Position numbers and translations under genes: made by a program. Positions 38,438 to 52,900 of a stretch of DNA of 64,000 nt are shown in pieces; the stretch's first letter is position 1; each line of letters opens with the position of its first letter. The DNA comes from Temnothorax longispinosus (Eukaryota; Arthropoda; Insecta; Hymenoptera; Formicidae): NCBI RefSeq assembly GCF_030848805.1, contig NC_092364.1, positions 2,976,001-3,040,000 of the forward strand, given 5' to 3'. Below the pieces are notes generated by a model. It was given only the letters and a program-made list of their open reading frames with translations, was not told the origin of the DNA and did no database searches.

Positions 38438-38487
38438 AAAAATATATAAAACAGGGAACAAGATATTGAAAAAGAGACAGCGATAAG

Positions 38488-38862
38488 ATGGAAAGGGATA
38501 ACGACAGCAAAGAGGAGAACTCCGATTACTCTTGTTCACCAGTAACGAAGAATGAACTCCTGACCGCGGCGAAATATCGCGCCATAAAGTTCGCTATCCT
38601 CCTCGTTCTGTATAGCTATCTCGATCTCTCTGTTCCTTTTCATTTGTTCAAAGTCCTTAAGCAGACTTTTTCTCCATGTTCTCCATTGGAAAACCAAGAA
38701 CGAAAGAAAATTTCACCTCTTTCTTCTTCCATTTCCCATTCTAGAAAATCTCAATTCTTTCAAGACCTTGTCTTTTTCATTTCTTTTTCTATTCATTCCT
38801 TACATCCTTTACATCCTTACATTTTATTTATCAGTTTCCTGTCGCTCTTGCCTTTCCTGTAG
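38488..38862 (+). CDS. Weak 124-codon open frame
   Basis: Begins MERDNDSKEENSDYSCSP, then a Lys-rich segment and a long Phe/Ser/Leu-rich C-terminal half typical of translated pyrimidine-rich DNA. The first 60 codons look mildly protein-like; the remainder does not. It starts just outside the hAT-like element. No family is recognised and it is probably not a gene. Confidence 0.12.
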   Translation: MERDNDSKEENSDYSCSPVTKNELLTAAKYRAIKFAILLVLYSYLDLSVPFHLFKVLKQTFSPCSPLENQERKKISPLSSSISHSRKSQFFQDLVFFISFSIHSLHPLHPYILFISFLSLLPFL

Positions 38863-38946
38863 TTCTTTTTTCACATATTAGTTCAAAAACTTGTCCTTCA
38901 TCGAATATCACGAAATAATTATCTATTGTATTTTTACATATTGCAT

Positions 38947-39572
38947 CTTTCTTCTTCTTCTTATGTTAGTCGTTTCCCTCATGGCTGAGAGGATCGTGAC
39001 CTTCATGGTCAGTTGACATGTCTACCATGTGTCTCCAGTAGGAGCGGTCCTCTGCCTTGCGAAGGATTTCGTGTAAGGGAGCTCTAGTCGCACCGATGAT
39101 TTGGTCTATTTTGTTGGCGAACGTCCTCTGGGTCTTTTGCCATCGACTTTATCAGTTATTATTAGTCTTTCTAGACTGTCATTATTTTCTTTGCTAAATT
39201 CCCAAAGTATGCAAGGTTTCGCTGCAGGCACACCGATGAATGGCGTTTCTTAATGTTGAGTTCTTGTAAGATGGAAATATTGGTTCTAAATGCGTGCCAC
39301 GGTATATTCAACATCTGTCGCCAACACCAGATCTCAAAGGCATCGATTTTTTGCCTTTTTTTAGCACGCAGAGCCCACGTTTCTGCACCGTACATAAAAA
39401 TGGAAAACACTAATGTTTATACCACGGTTATTATATTACGGTTATTCCACACTCTTCTCAAACGGCTCATTGCCGATTTAGCCATGGCGACTCTGCGCTT
39501 AACTTCGTCCTCACATCCACCGGTGTCAGAAAGCAGAGAGCCCAAGTACACGAATTTATGGACAGTTTCCAG
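38947..39572 (-). pseudogene. LINE reverse transcriptase, C-terminal fragment 2
   Basis: Minus-strand translation gives KFVYLGSLLSDTGGCEDEVK, VAMAKSAMSRL, then VFSIFMYGAETWALRAKKRQ, AFEIWCWRQMLNIPW, FRTNISILQELNI and VDGKRPRGRSPTK, ending in WRHMVDMSTDHEGHDP. This is the thumb and C-terminal domain of an insect LINE reverse transcriptase of a different subfamily from the one at 23.5-26.7 kb. Stops and at least one frameshift interrupt it. The copy ends in a (AAG)n simple tail (plus-strand CTTCTTCTTCTT, about 38950-38963), which marks its 3' end. Everything upstream, including YADD, is missing. Confidence 0.85.
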
Positions 39573-40230
39573 GTCGTCTAGGTTATATAAAACAATAAAT
39601 AATGTATAAACAGACGCACAATCTAAATATAATAAATGTAAAGATATTAATAAATAAATTACCTTGACAATTTTTCTTCCTTAATCCACAGTCCTGATCG
39701 TGATAATATATTTCTTAGACGGCCGTAGTCGATATGGATTTTGACATATATGTAACAAATGTATTTCTCAGGAACATCCTTTTCCTTTTTTAATAAAAAA
39801 TTACAATGTCCATGTTGCCAGCATAATATATAACCTCTTCACGACTGCTCGCGACTCGCGATCGCCCGGCTTCGACCGGCCAATCACACGCGCGGATAGG
39901 AGATAGGAGGATAGGAGAGCAGAATTACGATAAAATCAAGAATAAAAAAAAAATCAAGAATTTAAAAATGTATTTCAGAATCGTCAAGAATTTAAAATGT
40001 ATCATAGCCTTAACCCTTATAATTTATAGCGAATGGTGTACAAATTATTTTACAGACTAATAAGTATTTAAGATGATCTGTAAATATAAAAATTAGATTA
40101 TAAACAAGCCTTAGTGCGCACTCAGTGTGCACTAGTGCAAGCGTCCGAATTCGCTATTAGGTACCATACACTGAGAAAGAAACTTTGGTGCTGGGGTGCC
40201 AAAACCTTAAATAGTTGATTCTATTTTAGT
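39573..40230. other. Non-coding stretch
   Basis: AT-rich DNA with a CpG-richer patch at 39840-39920. No coding signal was recognised. Confidence 0.4.
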
Positions 40231-40350
40231 TGACCCAGCGAGAAATGACCCATCGAAATAACCCATCGTCTAATCAACGTCGAAATCATGATTTCGACGT
40301 TGATTAGACGATGGATTATTTCGATGGGTCATTCCTCGTCATTTCTCGAC
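40231..40350. repeat. Near-perfect palindrome without spacer
   Basis: The sequence is symmetric about 40288/40289 (centre ATCATGAT). Arms of 42 bases (40247-40288 and 40289-40330) pair with a single mismatch, and after a 7-base offset the pairing resumes over GCGAGAAATGAC/GTCATTTCTCG. No loop separates the arms. Such hairpins are unstable in genomes and suggest a recent event or a tolerated element end. Confidence 0.85.
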
Positions 40351-40357
40351 TACACTA

Positions 40358-40615
40358 TTGGGAATGGCTAAACTGCGATACGCTATCTGGTGGCGAAAAC
40401 AGAACTAAAAAGAGTAGGTCGCCGGCTGCCACATAAATAAATCGACTTAAAAAACTATACACATAGTGGCACTCCCCGGAAAATTTTACCCCTATTTCAT
40501 ATACTTTTGGTAAAAATTCGGTTCAGGGAATAAGCACATACGTCGTATTGTAGAGTGACAAGTGACCTACTCTCTCCGGCCATTTTGCCTTGTGACGTCA
40601 CGACGTCAATCCCAA
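40358..40615. mobile_element. TA-flanked miniature element (mariner-like)
   Basis: TA at 40356-40357 and 40616-40617 flanks a 258-base unit whose ends are TTGGGA and TCCCAA, extended to CTATTGGGA(A/T)TG if the flanks are counted. TA target duplication fits Tc1/mariner-type miniature elements. The repeats are short, so the call is tentative. It starts a few bases after the palindrome. Confidence 0.4.
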
Positions 40616-40821
40616 TAGTTGTTTAGTAGTAGTGTTTATTAGTAGTAGTTTACACCGACCGTTTGATACGCGTACCAAGTACTATATCCGTATCAAATTC
40701 GTATCAAATCTCGGTTTACACCGAGATAACCAGAGATTTTCCATTCTTTTTTTACTCTAAAAAATATGATGGCGGTAATAGAATCTAAGTCTAAATAGAA
40801 TCTAAATCTAAAAAAACTTAC

Positions 40822-41119
40822 TTTTTTATATAGTATTTCCATAAGGTTTTTCAGACGATCGATATGTTTCCTGTAATTTATAATTTTCCTGTTCAATTCT
40901 CTTATTAGTTTTTTGTAGGAGGCCACCTCCATCTCCACTTTTTTATCTTTCTCTCTCCTTTTCTTGAGATGTTCATCGTTCAACTTTAGTTGAAGAGTCA
41001 AGCTGTCGATTTTATTTTGCAATATTGCAGGTTCTTCTGCGATAGTTTTTAAAACATTGAAAAAAATCCGGTGTATCATCTCCTCGGTGTCCTGACCCGA
41101 CACTGGGCAGGTCTTTGAT
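40822..41119 (-). pseudogene. Coiled-coil protein exon, possibly frameshifted
   Basis: A minus-strand exon runs from an acceptor TTGTTGCAG (exon start 41119) to a GTAAGT donor (exon end 40822). The main frame gives MIHRIFFNVLKTIAEEP, then a strongly charged Lys/Glu/Leu segment with heptad spacing, ending LKNLMEILYKK: a coiled coil of about 75 residues. A possible upstream 44-base exon (41271-41228, donor GTAAAT) reads TFQRSDALKSLVGK and would continue into this exon as IKDLPSVGSG, but that phase differs by one base from the coiled-coil frame. Either the small exon is wrong and translation starts at the Met at 41079, or a one-base frameshift has broken the gene. No family is recognised; coiled coils of this kind occur in kinetochore and cytoskeletal proteins, but no specific one is claimed. 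Confidence 0.4.
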
Positions 41120-42580
41120 CTGCAACAATTCCACAGATGAAGCTAAACACATTCATGTGCAAGCAACATAAAACATTTTCAAAAATTATAAAAAAAACAG
41201 AAATGTTTAATAGTATCAAATATTTACCTTTCCAACCAATGATTTTAGGGCATCAGATCTTTGGAAGGTTTCTGTTTAGTCAATAACCATTAATTTTGTC
41301 TTTGACTTATTTACAGTCTACTCAGTCTAGCTACTATTACAAATGCACAGATTAAAATGATAATGGTTAACTGAAAAATGATAATAAATCGGCGACAAGT
41401 AGACTTGAAATTCATCAAAGGATCACTCATTATGATGAGGTGTGTCTTGTTTTTATACGTTCTGTGAATCATATCAATCTCGCTATTTGTTTATCAATAA
41501 AACTCGTCGACGCACTCGCATCCCTAATTAATGCCTAGGGCACTTAGGGCTACTGTCGAAGAAAACTTACAGCTTCCGGCACGTATTACGAACGGCGCGA
41601 TTTTATCCCGCATTATCCTACATCAATTATTAATCCAAAAATGCACCACTCTCGATAGGACGGCCGCGCTGCGTCACGCCGCGAATATAACGCTTATCGA
41701 TTTTCGCGGCGCGACTCTTTAATCTTGGTAATCGAGCGAGCGCTCCCGCGGCTGCCCCTCCCGTTGCGTCGCCTATTCATTAACGGCGTAAACGGCGAGT
41801 GACAGCTGGCGCGTTGTCAAGTCCCGGCGTGCGTACGCACACACACACACACACACGCGCACGCCCGCACAAACGACGAACGCACGCACGCACGCATGTA
41901 CTCACATCCATCGCGAGCGTATATCCGCGGGTGCAGAGCGGTAACTATAGAAAATGGTGCACGCTGCGAGTCCAAAAATTTAGGATTAAATTCTAATTTT
42001 TCAATTATTTGATGTAAATCGCCTTTATCGACATTATTTTTTCTATAAAAAATTTCATTTAAATGTAATTATCTGTGACGACTTGTCTATAAAAGTTATC
42101 TCGTATCGAATCTTAACGCAGTTAATTATTAATATTATTTTTGTTTTATTTTTTTTATTGTTTGTCAAATCGCAAATTAAAAGCCGAATTATAATTCTCT
42201 CCTTTTAATTTTCTATTACTTTTCAAAGAAACTCAATTTTTGTTTAATGCATAATCTGCTGTCCTTTCTATTTGCAACAAATTTTTGCTAAATTATTGTA
42301 TTATTAAAACTTTATAATAATGTTATTACACTGTTATGTGCGTACCATAATTAATCTTGCCTCTACGTATGCCATTTGGTGGCAAAGTGGCGATTAGAGG
42401 CTCACTACGGGCGCGTGTAACTCTAATTACTTCAGTGCGCGTGTGTACACGCGGATTCACGCTCATCGCGAGCACGGCACGTGGAGCTTGGGGTTGGCGC
42501 ACGTGGTACACAAGAAGTCCCCGGAGGCGCTTTGCACCCTACCGTCAGGAAAATACGACCGCCGATGTATCTCTTTAACG
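41120..42580. other. Non-coding stretch with microsatellites
   Basis: AT-rich DNA around a CpG-rich patch at 41640-41960. A (CA)n tract (41837-41856) and an (ACGC)n tract (41880-41895) fall within that patch. No gene was recognised beyond the possible 44-base exon at 41228-41271. Confidence 0.4.
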
Positions 42581-43951
42581 CCTCTAATATCTTTAATGTT
42601 CCACCTCCCCCGGACAGGGTCAGACGGGGCTTGGCCAAAGATTCTCTTTAATGCGCCTGTAATATCGGTAACGTCCTGCAAACTGACGGATCTCGTTATC
42701 TTTTACGAAGCTCGGCGATATCAACTAACGCGCCAATTACGTCGTCACGTTATTTTATGCGTCGCGACATATCGATGATCTCAACGTTGATCATTATGTA
42801 TATTTTATCTGCGTAAGAATAGATAAAAAAAGACGAACTCAAAGTTCTTAGAGTAATCTAGGAAATATAAAGACTTTTTTTTTTTAGAGACCTCTTTTCT
42901 GTGACAATATTTTTCCATTTTTATAAAGCATACGTTTAATCGCTCGCTTGTCGGTGATAGCGCGAGATCGCTCGTTATCGTAGATAAAATATCATCGCCG
43001 TGAAAGCTTGTCGAAGAGTACGCGCGTCCTTTTAACTTTCCCGTAATATCTCGTAATGTCTCTCAAATTGGCACGAGCCCGTAGAACGACGGACAGAGAT
43101 AACGCCACGAGCTGGAACTCCAACACCTCTAATGTCGAACGGTCGTCAGCGGCGCGGCATGAAATATTCAGGTCAGCGACGAGAACGTCGACGATCTTGG
43201 CGGACTTCGCCCCGTCCGTCGATCGATCTGTCGACTCGCAACGCGAATATATACGCGACAAATAACACGAGCCAGGTGAAGTAAAAATCTCGGATTTATC
43301 TTTGTGACATGCGTCCAATCCAGTCTTCAACTATCAATAATACAGATGCATGCGAGCGATGTCTTTGCGTTTAGCTTTAATCAGTCGTATGAATGAACGA
43401 TAGCAAATAATGGATATCTTGGTATGAAATATGAGTAAAAATGACAAACCTGTCAATATGACGAAATATGATTTATTTATGTATTTGGTTTACAGTTTGA
43501 ATTATTATATTATTTCTATACATGGGGCTAAACCGAAGATTTTTATATAAATATTTGTATGAAAATGAGATTTACACAAGCCTTAAAAGTTTCAAAAATC
43601 CCTTATAAACCTAAAATTATTACATTAGCGAGTAGTTGGTGATTATTGTGAACGCTTGATGAAATACGAAGAGGCGATTAATCCCAGACACGTACGTAAC
43701 GTTTCAGAGTTCACACGTGTCTAAGATTCTATTTCAAGAAAGATGCGATGCGGTCGGTGACAGACGGCTGCTCCGTGCACAGCGCCAGCGCGATAAGCTT
43801 AATGACACGGTCTGTCGGCGCGATCACCGACGTCACTCCGATATTTAGTCCGGCGGGAATTAAACGGCTGGACGATAACGACGGCGGCGGTGGCGGGACT
43901 CTAATATCTCTAATGTCAATTCCCTGTCCCCGGGCCGTAATATCGGTCTCG
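42581..43951. repeat. Cluster of TAATATC-N2/3-TAAYGTC motifs
   Basis: A degenerate motif with two TAAT-like cores about ten bases apart recurs at 42581-42600, 42655-42676, 43040-43060 and 43898-43918; partial copies are at 43125-43140 and 43934-43951. The sequence between the copies is not similar, so this is not a tandem repeat. Related phrases (ATTAAARTTCYTARCG) occur at 49601 and 49719. Two TAAT cores one helical turn apart would suit paired homeodomain-type binding; that is inference. Confidence 0.35.
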
Positions 43952-46900
43952 TAACCGACCGAACGACGGTCTTAATAAACTTGCGAGCTCTCGCGTTATT
44001 GCGATTTTATATTTTATTATCGTTAGCCGCCCTCGGCTCTCGCGAAGGACCGTGATGATTTCGCAATCATCCCCGTAACAACATTTCAGGGTTATTCCAA
44101 TTAAGAAATAAGACAGGAGACTAGCGCGGATTTTATTCTCGTCGCGAGTTATCGTCAGACGTTCACAATTAACATATTTTTCAAGAAATTATACCGATTA
44201 GAATGTTATATTTTTTATTATTTTATAAATGGAAAGTCGTCTTTTCCACTACTGTGAGAACAATTTCACGACGCTCTCGTTCTCCTTCTCTCTGGTTTCT
44301 CCGCCTCTTTCTTTCCTTCTCTCATATCAGGTAAAATATTAAGTATATAATATTTCGGTGGATTCGTCGCGAAAAGTCAGCCATCAGCCGCGTAAGCGAC
44401 GCGAGGCGAGAAAAGGTGGCCAAAGGATGAATAGGCGATCTCGCGAAGTAGGCTTTATATTTATCGCGGCAATAAGGCGAGACTCGACGCCGGGCGTCGT
44501 CGGACCGAGAGGGAGGCAAGGACCGACGTCGTTGGGACAATCGGTGGCCGTTGTTATCATTAACGACGCGACGTCCAATGCGACGTCGGCGTTCACTCCG
44601 CCTCCGTTTCTCTCTTCCTGTCGCTTACCTTCTCCTCTCCGCTCTCTTTCATCGTTCCCTCTTACCGCCGACTCGTCATTGCTGCCTCGTTTCGGCTCCC
44701 CGCACTCGTCCTGAGATCCACGACCGTCTGCGGAACTCTACCGGGTGTCCACCGTGTGTGTCGTATAGTTCTTTTTCAGAATATGTGCGATGATTTAAGA
44801 ATGTATGCGGCAACGAAGAATCGAGATTGAACTTCTGACTAATATAAAATACATGATTGAGATAAAAGTACCGACAATTGATAATTTATATCAGGAATTA
44901 TTAAAGGATACGTGAAGAAAAAAAATTGCGATATCATATTTCTAATTAAAATTCTAATACAGTCATACTCGGATAATAATTATCGGATATATTAGTGTGG
45001 AAAATATAACTTTTACGCGAGAAGTCAAAAAATCGGTGACAAAATTCACTTTGCGCGTCTAAATTTTGTTAGGATTTTCTGCACTTGACGAAATTTCACG
45101 GAGGATTAGCTTGTCTCGTGACGCGCCGCCGAGAGAGATGAATCATCGTTAGCGAAAGTTTCGCTGTTGTCACCCCCTCGTCGCGGTACTCGATTAAAGG
45201 CATTAGGATCGTCCTCCGTGGCGAGGGTGCGCGCTCGGGGGAATCCCGTAGACGAGGAGAGGCGCGGGGAAAGCTTGTTTGTTCGGCACCTGCCGCTCAC
45301 GCGCGCGTGTACGAGGTCGCTGGTCCCCTAATCCGATCGTGACGCACGTGCGTGCGTCTACGGACCCCCCACTAAAAGAGTTTACACACTGCTGCCCCTT
45401 TCCTCGTTCCCCCGCCGAATCCTTCCCCGATCGGTCGATCGAAGGAGGCTTCGCCTCGAATCTACCGCGATGAATCTCAATGAGGCGTGTGAGTCGCGCG
45501 ACGTGACTTTCGTTCCACCTTTTGCAACTGCACGCTAATTCATTTAACTCCGGATGACGAACCTCTACATACTTCGAAAACACTTTTTCGGCTATTTTAA
45601 GTTACTTATCAAGATGTAAGTGGAATTGAAAGATATTTGTGTTTGAGGTACATTTTTCTATCAATATAATATATATTTATTAATGTAGTTAACTAAAATC
45701 TATTTATATTTGTCTATTGTGGTATAAAAAACAACCATTATAGGATTGCTTATAAATGTCTATTCTATTTTAGAATAGACCAAATATTTTTTATTTAATC
45801 CCGCAAATTATATTTCGTCCTATTAAGAGAAGCTTAAAAAGATTTCATTTTTAATACTTTTAATAGCTCATCATAGTTTTCCGTCTCATTTTCCTCATTA
45901 TTTTGGCTGCAATCTTTTCGGCACATTTAAAGCCCCCATTTTCTAATCAGCTTGTCAATTGGACTTTACACAGTGATTGTGGCCAGTCTTGATCCGACGC
46001 TATCGAGCACGACGCGCGGCGCGATGCGTGCTCTCTCATTCATCTCTGTTTCCGATGCGGCACGTGTCACCGCTTGTTTCTCCGCTCGTTTAGAGGCTCG
46101 AATTAATATCGCCCGAGGACGTTGCGACTTGCGACGCCATCCCATAAATAAAAGCCGAGAGGGTCGTGACGAAAACGAGTCGAGGGGATGACGATACCGC
46201 GACGGGGGGCAGGCAGCGTGACCGTCAGTAATTCGATTTTTGGTTTCTTTGGGGGAAGTTCTCTTTTATAAAAATGTCGCAATGCATAAAAAGCTGAAAA
46301 CCCTATTACATATGTCGCCGCACACACGACAGTTTAACTTAAAATATATTATTTTTTTCATTTTTCGACATGTCTATGAAATAGTACATAGTTAAATAGT
46401 TATTCTGGGAAATGGCCCGATAAATTCTCAAAGGTTTAGTTAAAATCCCTCATTAAAGGATGTTTCATGATTTCCGAAATATTCTACGTACTGCACTATG
46501 GTTAATTTAATAAACGCGTTTTGGAAGTGCACGGGTATGCGGAATTTTGTATCAAAGACATGAACATAATGGCGGATTGTGCGTATAATCGTCAATGCGT
46601 ACCGTCAATGTGACATTATGTTCGCACACGTGTGTCCGTGTGCATATACGTGCATCATCGTAATTTTATATTCCGTTACGAAGGGCGGTAGAATACGTAA
46701 TGTTGAAATAGCTCCATCATTATCACCGACATGTTCCACATATCATTCTATGTATCATTTTATATATCTATATATTTTACGCGAAAGTTAGTAGCTTATC
46801 GCAAAGTTACATAGAGCTATTTGTTACGTCAAATATTTATGGACTATTAAAAATTGTGTATCAAACGCCAAGATGAATTATATGAAGCACAGAGTGCGTG

Positions 46901-49900
46901 TGTATCTCACATTTAATTACATTTGTTTATGTAGGTACATGTATCATGCGAAGAATATAATGCGAAAGGAAAATCATAATTGCTTTCTGAAGCAACGTTG
47001 GCCAATGCGGTAAACAGAATTTTAATTTCCATTTAATTTAACAAGGCTATTAGCTTTCAATATTAAACATTTGTGAGAAAGAACGGTGTCATATGTTTCC
47101 AAGATGAATATCCAGGTCGAAGAATTTACGTACGCGAAGAATCTAGAATCTAAATTATCTAGAATACGATAGTTTTACATACGATAATTTTTCCTAAGGC
47201 ACCAAGTGCGTCATCAAATCGTCATCTCCGATGGCTGTAATGACATTTATTTTCGCTAAAGAGCCCGCTGTCCCTGCCCTCGCAATTGATCGCGCGATCG
47301 ATCACACTTATTTATCAACGATTCTCTCTCTCTCTCTCCCTCTCGTCTTTCTCTTCCTATTTTACATCGCTGTTGTTTTTTATTTTTCCCCTTCCAGTCA
47401 CGTTTCGCGCTTGCCTCCCGCGATCGATCAATCACTCGCGTTTCCCAACGCGTCGCGACGCGTCGTCGGCGCGTCGCGTCGATGGTAACGGATCGGTGGC
47501 CGCGGAATGTGACGTTACGGATTTCGCAATAAATGCGACGACACGCGCGGACGATTTCCCGTAGCGCGCGCCAGGAGAGCCAGGGGCCGCGGTATAACGA
47601 CCGCAATGCAGATTTTTATGCGCGACACGCATAATATTGGCGTCGCGGACACGCGCCATGTAACGTGCAACTGGCAACCGATTGGCGCGCTGTAGTTTGG
47701 CAAATGTCCGGCGTTGTAATCACCGAAAGTAGAACGTGATGCAGCGCCAGAGAGAGAGAGGTGAATGGAATCGCCGACGAGGGCGAATCGAATTCCGCAT
47801 TAAAAACTTGCCCGCAAACTTACTTCTGCTCGCGCTTCGGTTTGTTATACTAATTCTTCTGATCGGCACATAGAAGAGGGAGCAGTTACTCTGATATCCG
47901 TACTTTCTCGTACTTTCTTCACATTACGATTCTTTCCCGATTTACTTTCCAATCGCATTTATCTTGGATTGCAGGAAAGATCAAGTGGCGAATGAAACAA
48001 TCGAGCAGGAGATAATTTCACAAAAACAGCTATTGAATTTTTGATCGAAATTTTCCTCCAATAATTTTATGAATATGTAGATGCGCAAGACTATGATTTT
48101 TCGTATCTCAATACCTTATTCATATCAAAGTCACAATAAAATATTAACAAAAATTTTACATGCTTAATTTGAACTGGAAGTGTTAGATCCGTTCGGATTG
48201 AATTTTTCATCGTCCATTAGAAATTTTCACGAATTAAACGTTATAATTGCAGGTGATCGATGAAAATCTATCTGCTTCGCAGTGATGTGACTCGTCAATT
48301 TGCCATGAAAATGTCACTTTTAATGCACATTTGCGATCATGCAAAATGCACTCCGTGCTTCAATTATATATTATCGAAGGACCGGGCGCGTTAAACTTTA
48401 AGTCAAAAATTACATGAAGTCACGAAGGACGCGATATAACTGTAACGTGCATGTTGCAATTAAACATCTCGCGTATGTAACACACGGATACGAGACGCAC
48501 GCACGTTCTCGCACTTTTTCGCGCAATCATCGTCGAGCAATCGAGATAAATTACAGCCGCGATGCTGTAGATTGTTTGACCTTTTATCATGAATTATGTA
48601 TGGCTGTCCATCGGCGATGCGGTTAATCGTTCCGTACGCGAGGCCGCGATCGACGCGACGGCACAAAAATTCATAGTCGGTCTCACGCTTCACGTGAGCG
48701 GAAGCGTTCCTCCGATCGTCAGCACTCGTTCGTTTCGCGCGCGTCGTGCTTCGTATCGTGCCCAACCATCTCTCCAGCCACGCCTCGCGTCTCTGCGCGA
48801 TATAGCGCCGCACCATCGAGAGCCGTCCGGCGTGGCGGAACGACTTTAACGAGGCGGCGTCCATTACAAGCGTAAATCGAGCCCGCGCATTAACCGGCGA
48901 TTTACGACCGGTCGGGCGCGCTTATACCTCCATACAGCGAGAAACGTCATCGCGTTCCGCCGCGCGTAGCCATCGACAACGTTCGCCTGACCTCGATTCA
49001 TTCCGCGGCTTCCGGCGATTGTCAGGGAGATTATCAGGAAATGATGCGAGGAGGGATGCAGCTGCATTTCTGTATTTTGCAGAAAAGAAATAAATAAATA
49101 AATTGGGCAGAAAATAAAAAGAATTTAAACCTAGAAACTACAAATTAAACCGTAAATCGTAATTGATCATACGTTTTGTTTTTTTCCCTCTCTTCCACAC
49201 TTTTTTTTTATTTATATCGACGCGCCGGAGTAACGGTTAACCGCGGATGTTTTAAAACAATCAAGCGAATGTATCAGAGCGCCGCGAACGATTCGAAATC
49301 GGAATGAGTGCGCGCCGTTATAAAATCGAAACGAAATTGCCTACATTGATCAAATTTGCAGCAGGTGTCGCGGCTTCGATTGACGAGTAGACCCAATAAA
49401 AATTTAGCGTGACTTCTCTACGTCATTATCTAAGTATATCCTTCTTCCCTTTCTTTTTCACGATTAACCTTTCTTTAGATTAACGCAATTTTCTATCGGC
49501 AGGCGAGCATAATAATTGAACGTAAAACAATGACCAAAAAAATTTCTCTCGTCTTACGTATAAGAATTTTAAAATGTTCCTTCGCTGTCTAGAGAGCAAA
49601 CATTAAAATTCCTAACGATGTGGATCGATGATAAGGGCAACAGAGAAAACTTCCGACAGCGCGCACATTTCATCCGTTTCCTGTCGACCTCATCCTCGTC
49701 TTGTAAACAAAGAACGAGCATTAAAGTTCTTAGCGAAGCGAGGAAACTCCTAACGGAGTAGGAAGCGCGTTTTTCCGCTGGGCCCATTTTAATTCCGCAG
49801 GAATACCGCGCGCGACCGTTTCGATCGGCGACGCCATCCCTGAATTATGCTAATTAAGGGTGGCACACGGTCGCGCGGTAAACGGCTGGAAATTAGGAGA

Positions 49901-52900
49901 TTAGGGCATTAGTCGGGGGGGTAATCGCAGCCGGTGTGCCGATGCGAGACGCGCATTTTCGAAGGCAAACCCTCACACAGCGGTCGCTGAAACGAAGGGC
50001 CGGGTTTCGGCAGGGAGAAATAAGCGTGTAAATTGAAGGGAGAGACCGCGCGTTCGGGATGCACGAGTGTGAGATTCGAAAGGACATTTCTGAGAGAGCG
50101 TGCATTCGCATTTCCATTTGGTTTCTGAGCGACGGTTTTTTTTTTGGAAATATATCGCATTATTAATTTAGAAAGTTTTACGAAACAATTTATCTTATGT
50201 GTAAAAAAAGAACTTTGCCATTGTTCCGTGGTGTTCTGGAGAAAATTTTGACGGCGACCACACGGTGTAAACAGGCGAACTTTAAACCGGAATTGTTGTA
50301 GGGCGGGCAAATGGGTCAGAAAACGCAGCTGTACCCTTCGGCCAACCGTAGCAGCGAGTCTCGGTAATTAATTAATTAGCTCACCGGCGCTTCCACTTGA
50401 CTGTCTGGCCGGCATCTCGTTCGTTCGCGCCGGCAGCTTCTGTCTTTCATCGTGGGTGAAATTCATCCATCGCGTAGCGCAATTTTCGTAGTAGCACGAG
50501 TGAAGAGTGACGGTTGCGTTTCATCGGGCAAGTGCGACTTTAGCAGCACAACTGTGTGTGTGTGTTGAAAATTATAAATACTTAATAAACTTAACGTTTT
50601 TCACGAGAAGTTTAATAAAGAAGTTTAAAAATAATTTTTATAATATATATTTATAAATCCAATTAGATACGTAATATAAATTCTATAACAGCGTTTAATA
50701 AATTTTATAATAAAGTTTGTAATAAGTTAGAGATCCATCGAGCTTCTGTTCTCTAAACTGTAGGACAAGCGCACAATTTTTTGGTGGATCCTTCCTCATT
50801 TGAAAGAGGAATACAAATTGCGAGTTAGCATCCTACACGCGTAGGACGAGCGTGTACAAAGATGAGGCGAATCACTTGGCGGGAAATGAAAAAAATGTCG
50901 AGATTACTTTCCACGGTTGTTGGTGCGAGAAGCAAGCGCGGACAGCCGCATTAATAATCGCGGCTCGGGGCTCGTCATTTTATTCAATTAAACACGAATG
51001 CCGGAGAACGACTCCGTGGTCGTCGGGGCGGATGGTTCCCGCGATTTACTTCCAACAGCTCTTTAAAAAAGCGAATATATATATAAAATTGCCTTTGCAA
51101 CTGCGCAAATTATTCGTCATATATCTAGATGTCTTCTCTAAAATTCTTGTCAATTATATCGACTCGTTTGACTATTTACTTGGGAGTTGTATGGTTTCGC
51201 TAAATAGCGCTGCGACAGATATTTCTCATACAAGATGATCATGAAAGTTTCAGAGATGTATTCTTTAACTTTGTACGTTTTCAAAAATTTATCCAAGCGT
51301 TATAGACTCGGCTTGTTCCTCCTAGGTTTGCTGTAATCACTTTTTGATAAACTTGCGATCGCACGGCACAATTAATCAACGCGGTATGTTTATTCTCCAG
51401 CAAGTTAAACAAAGTTTAAGGTCCGCGAGACTCGGACGGGAGGTGCGGGTCTTTGTTTTATACTCGAGGCGGAAAGGACGCGGAAGACACGTCTGTTTGC
51501 TTTTCCCTCGAGTAATCTCCGCTTCTCGAGACATCCACACGCGCGCGCGGCGTTCTTCGTTATTCCGCGCAACCCTCAGGAAACTTAACGGGGTATAACG
51601 CGCGACCCGGCGGTACGCGGCGGAAACGCAGCTGCGTCGTATTATGAATAATTTATATTATATTTTATCAATATATTTTATCCTCTGTTTAATTCTACTT
51701 ACTGACAGAGACATCAAGAAGTTCTGTTTAAATTAGAAACATGTGTATCTCTGGAACTTGACTTTTTAATCTCTTGGAAATGTGAATTGCTATTAATTAA
51801 TTCATCACACAGGTAAATAAATCCCAGGTATATATAAATTTCTTGATAATTATAAAATGAACTAAATAAGCTTGGTGCTAAATATTGGCGCCTTTGATTA
51901 GAAGCTACTGATATTTTTATAATAGGTATCTTAATCCGACCATCCTTGCATTTTTTTATTTTCTTCTTTGTGCTTGAAATTTCATAAAGTAATCTTGACC
52001 GAATAAAATTCAATCAATTATTTAATTGCAATTATACTTTTATATTCAGTCGACAAATATCATTGGTAATTTTGAGGAAAAACTAATAAACAGTAGCGAT
52101 AGTTTTTTCTGTCTGTTCGGATTTGTTTCGTCGGATCATTAATAATCGAGGAATGTATTATACAATTCCATGCAGTCTGAATCAGGCTTTAGAGCGGAGC
52201 TGTTGCCGGGAACCACGACGGTCACGTTCGTGCGGCTGCATGTTCACGCCTCGCGCGCTGCACGCTTGCGTAAGAACCTCGCGAGGAAGGCGAAAGGCAG
52301 CCGTTTACGCGTGACAATAACGTGGGGATATGTATAGCATTCAACGCAACGAGAGACCCGATATTTTCCAAGAAACCCGAAGGCGGGCGGGCTGCCTCGC
52401 CTTCTGCACCGTATAGGCAGCTCGTTCGAGAGATTACGCGCGAAAATCGATCTCGCACGCGCCCATGGAATGGCGTCGGAAAGTCGCTCGATTGCGAATA
52501 AAAAGAGGAAGCCCGGGGAAAGAACGCCACGCGTCTCGAAACGCCTTTAGAAATTTATCGCGAACTCGCCGATATCGTTTCGATCGTTTCGTGTTAATCG
52601 AACGATGAGTAAATCTGACAAAATTGGACTTGATCTTGTCTCTTTATCGCAAATTATAAAATAATTAATTAAAATTTTACAAATTATGTATGTAATTTAT
52701 AATAATATTTGAAATACTTATTTCTTAAAAATTATTGCTGTTTGCGAAAGTCAATTCACTATTTACAATTACGGCCTATATGTAAATCCGATTAACACTT
52801 TTCGCATCGTACCGTATCCCGAAAAGTATTATGATGCGCCGTAATGTTACACGACAAATGAATTATTTCCATGTGACGAGAGGCGGCGCCAGCGTAATAC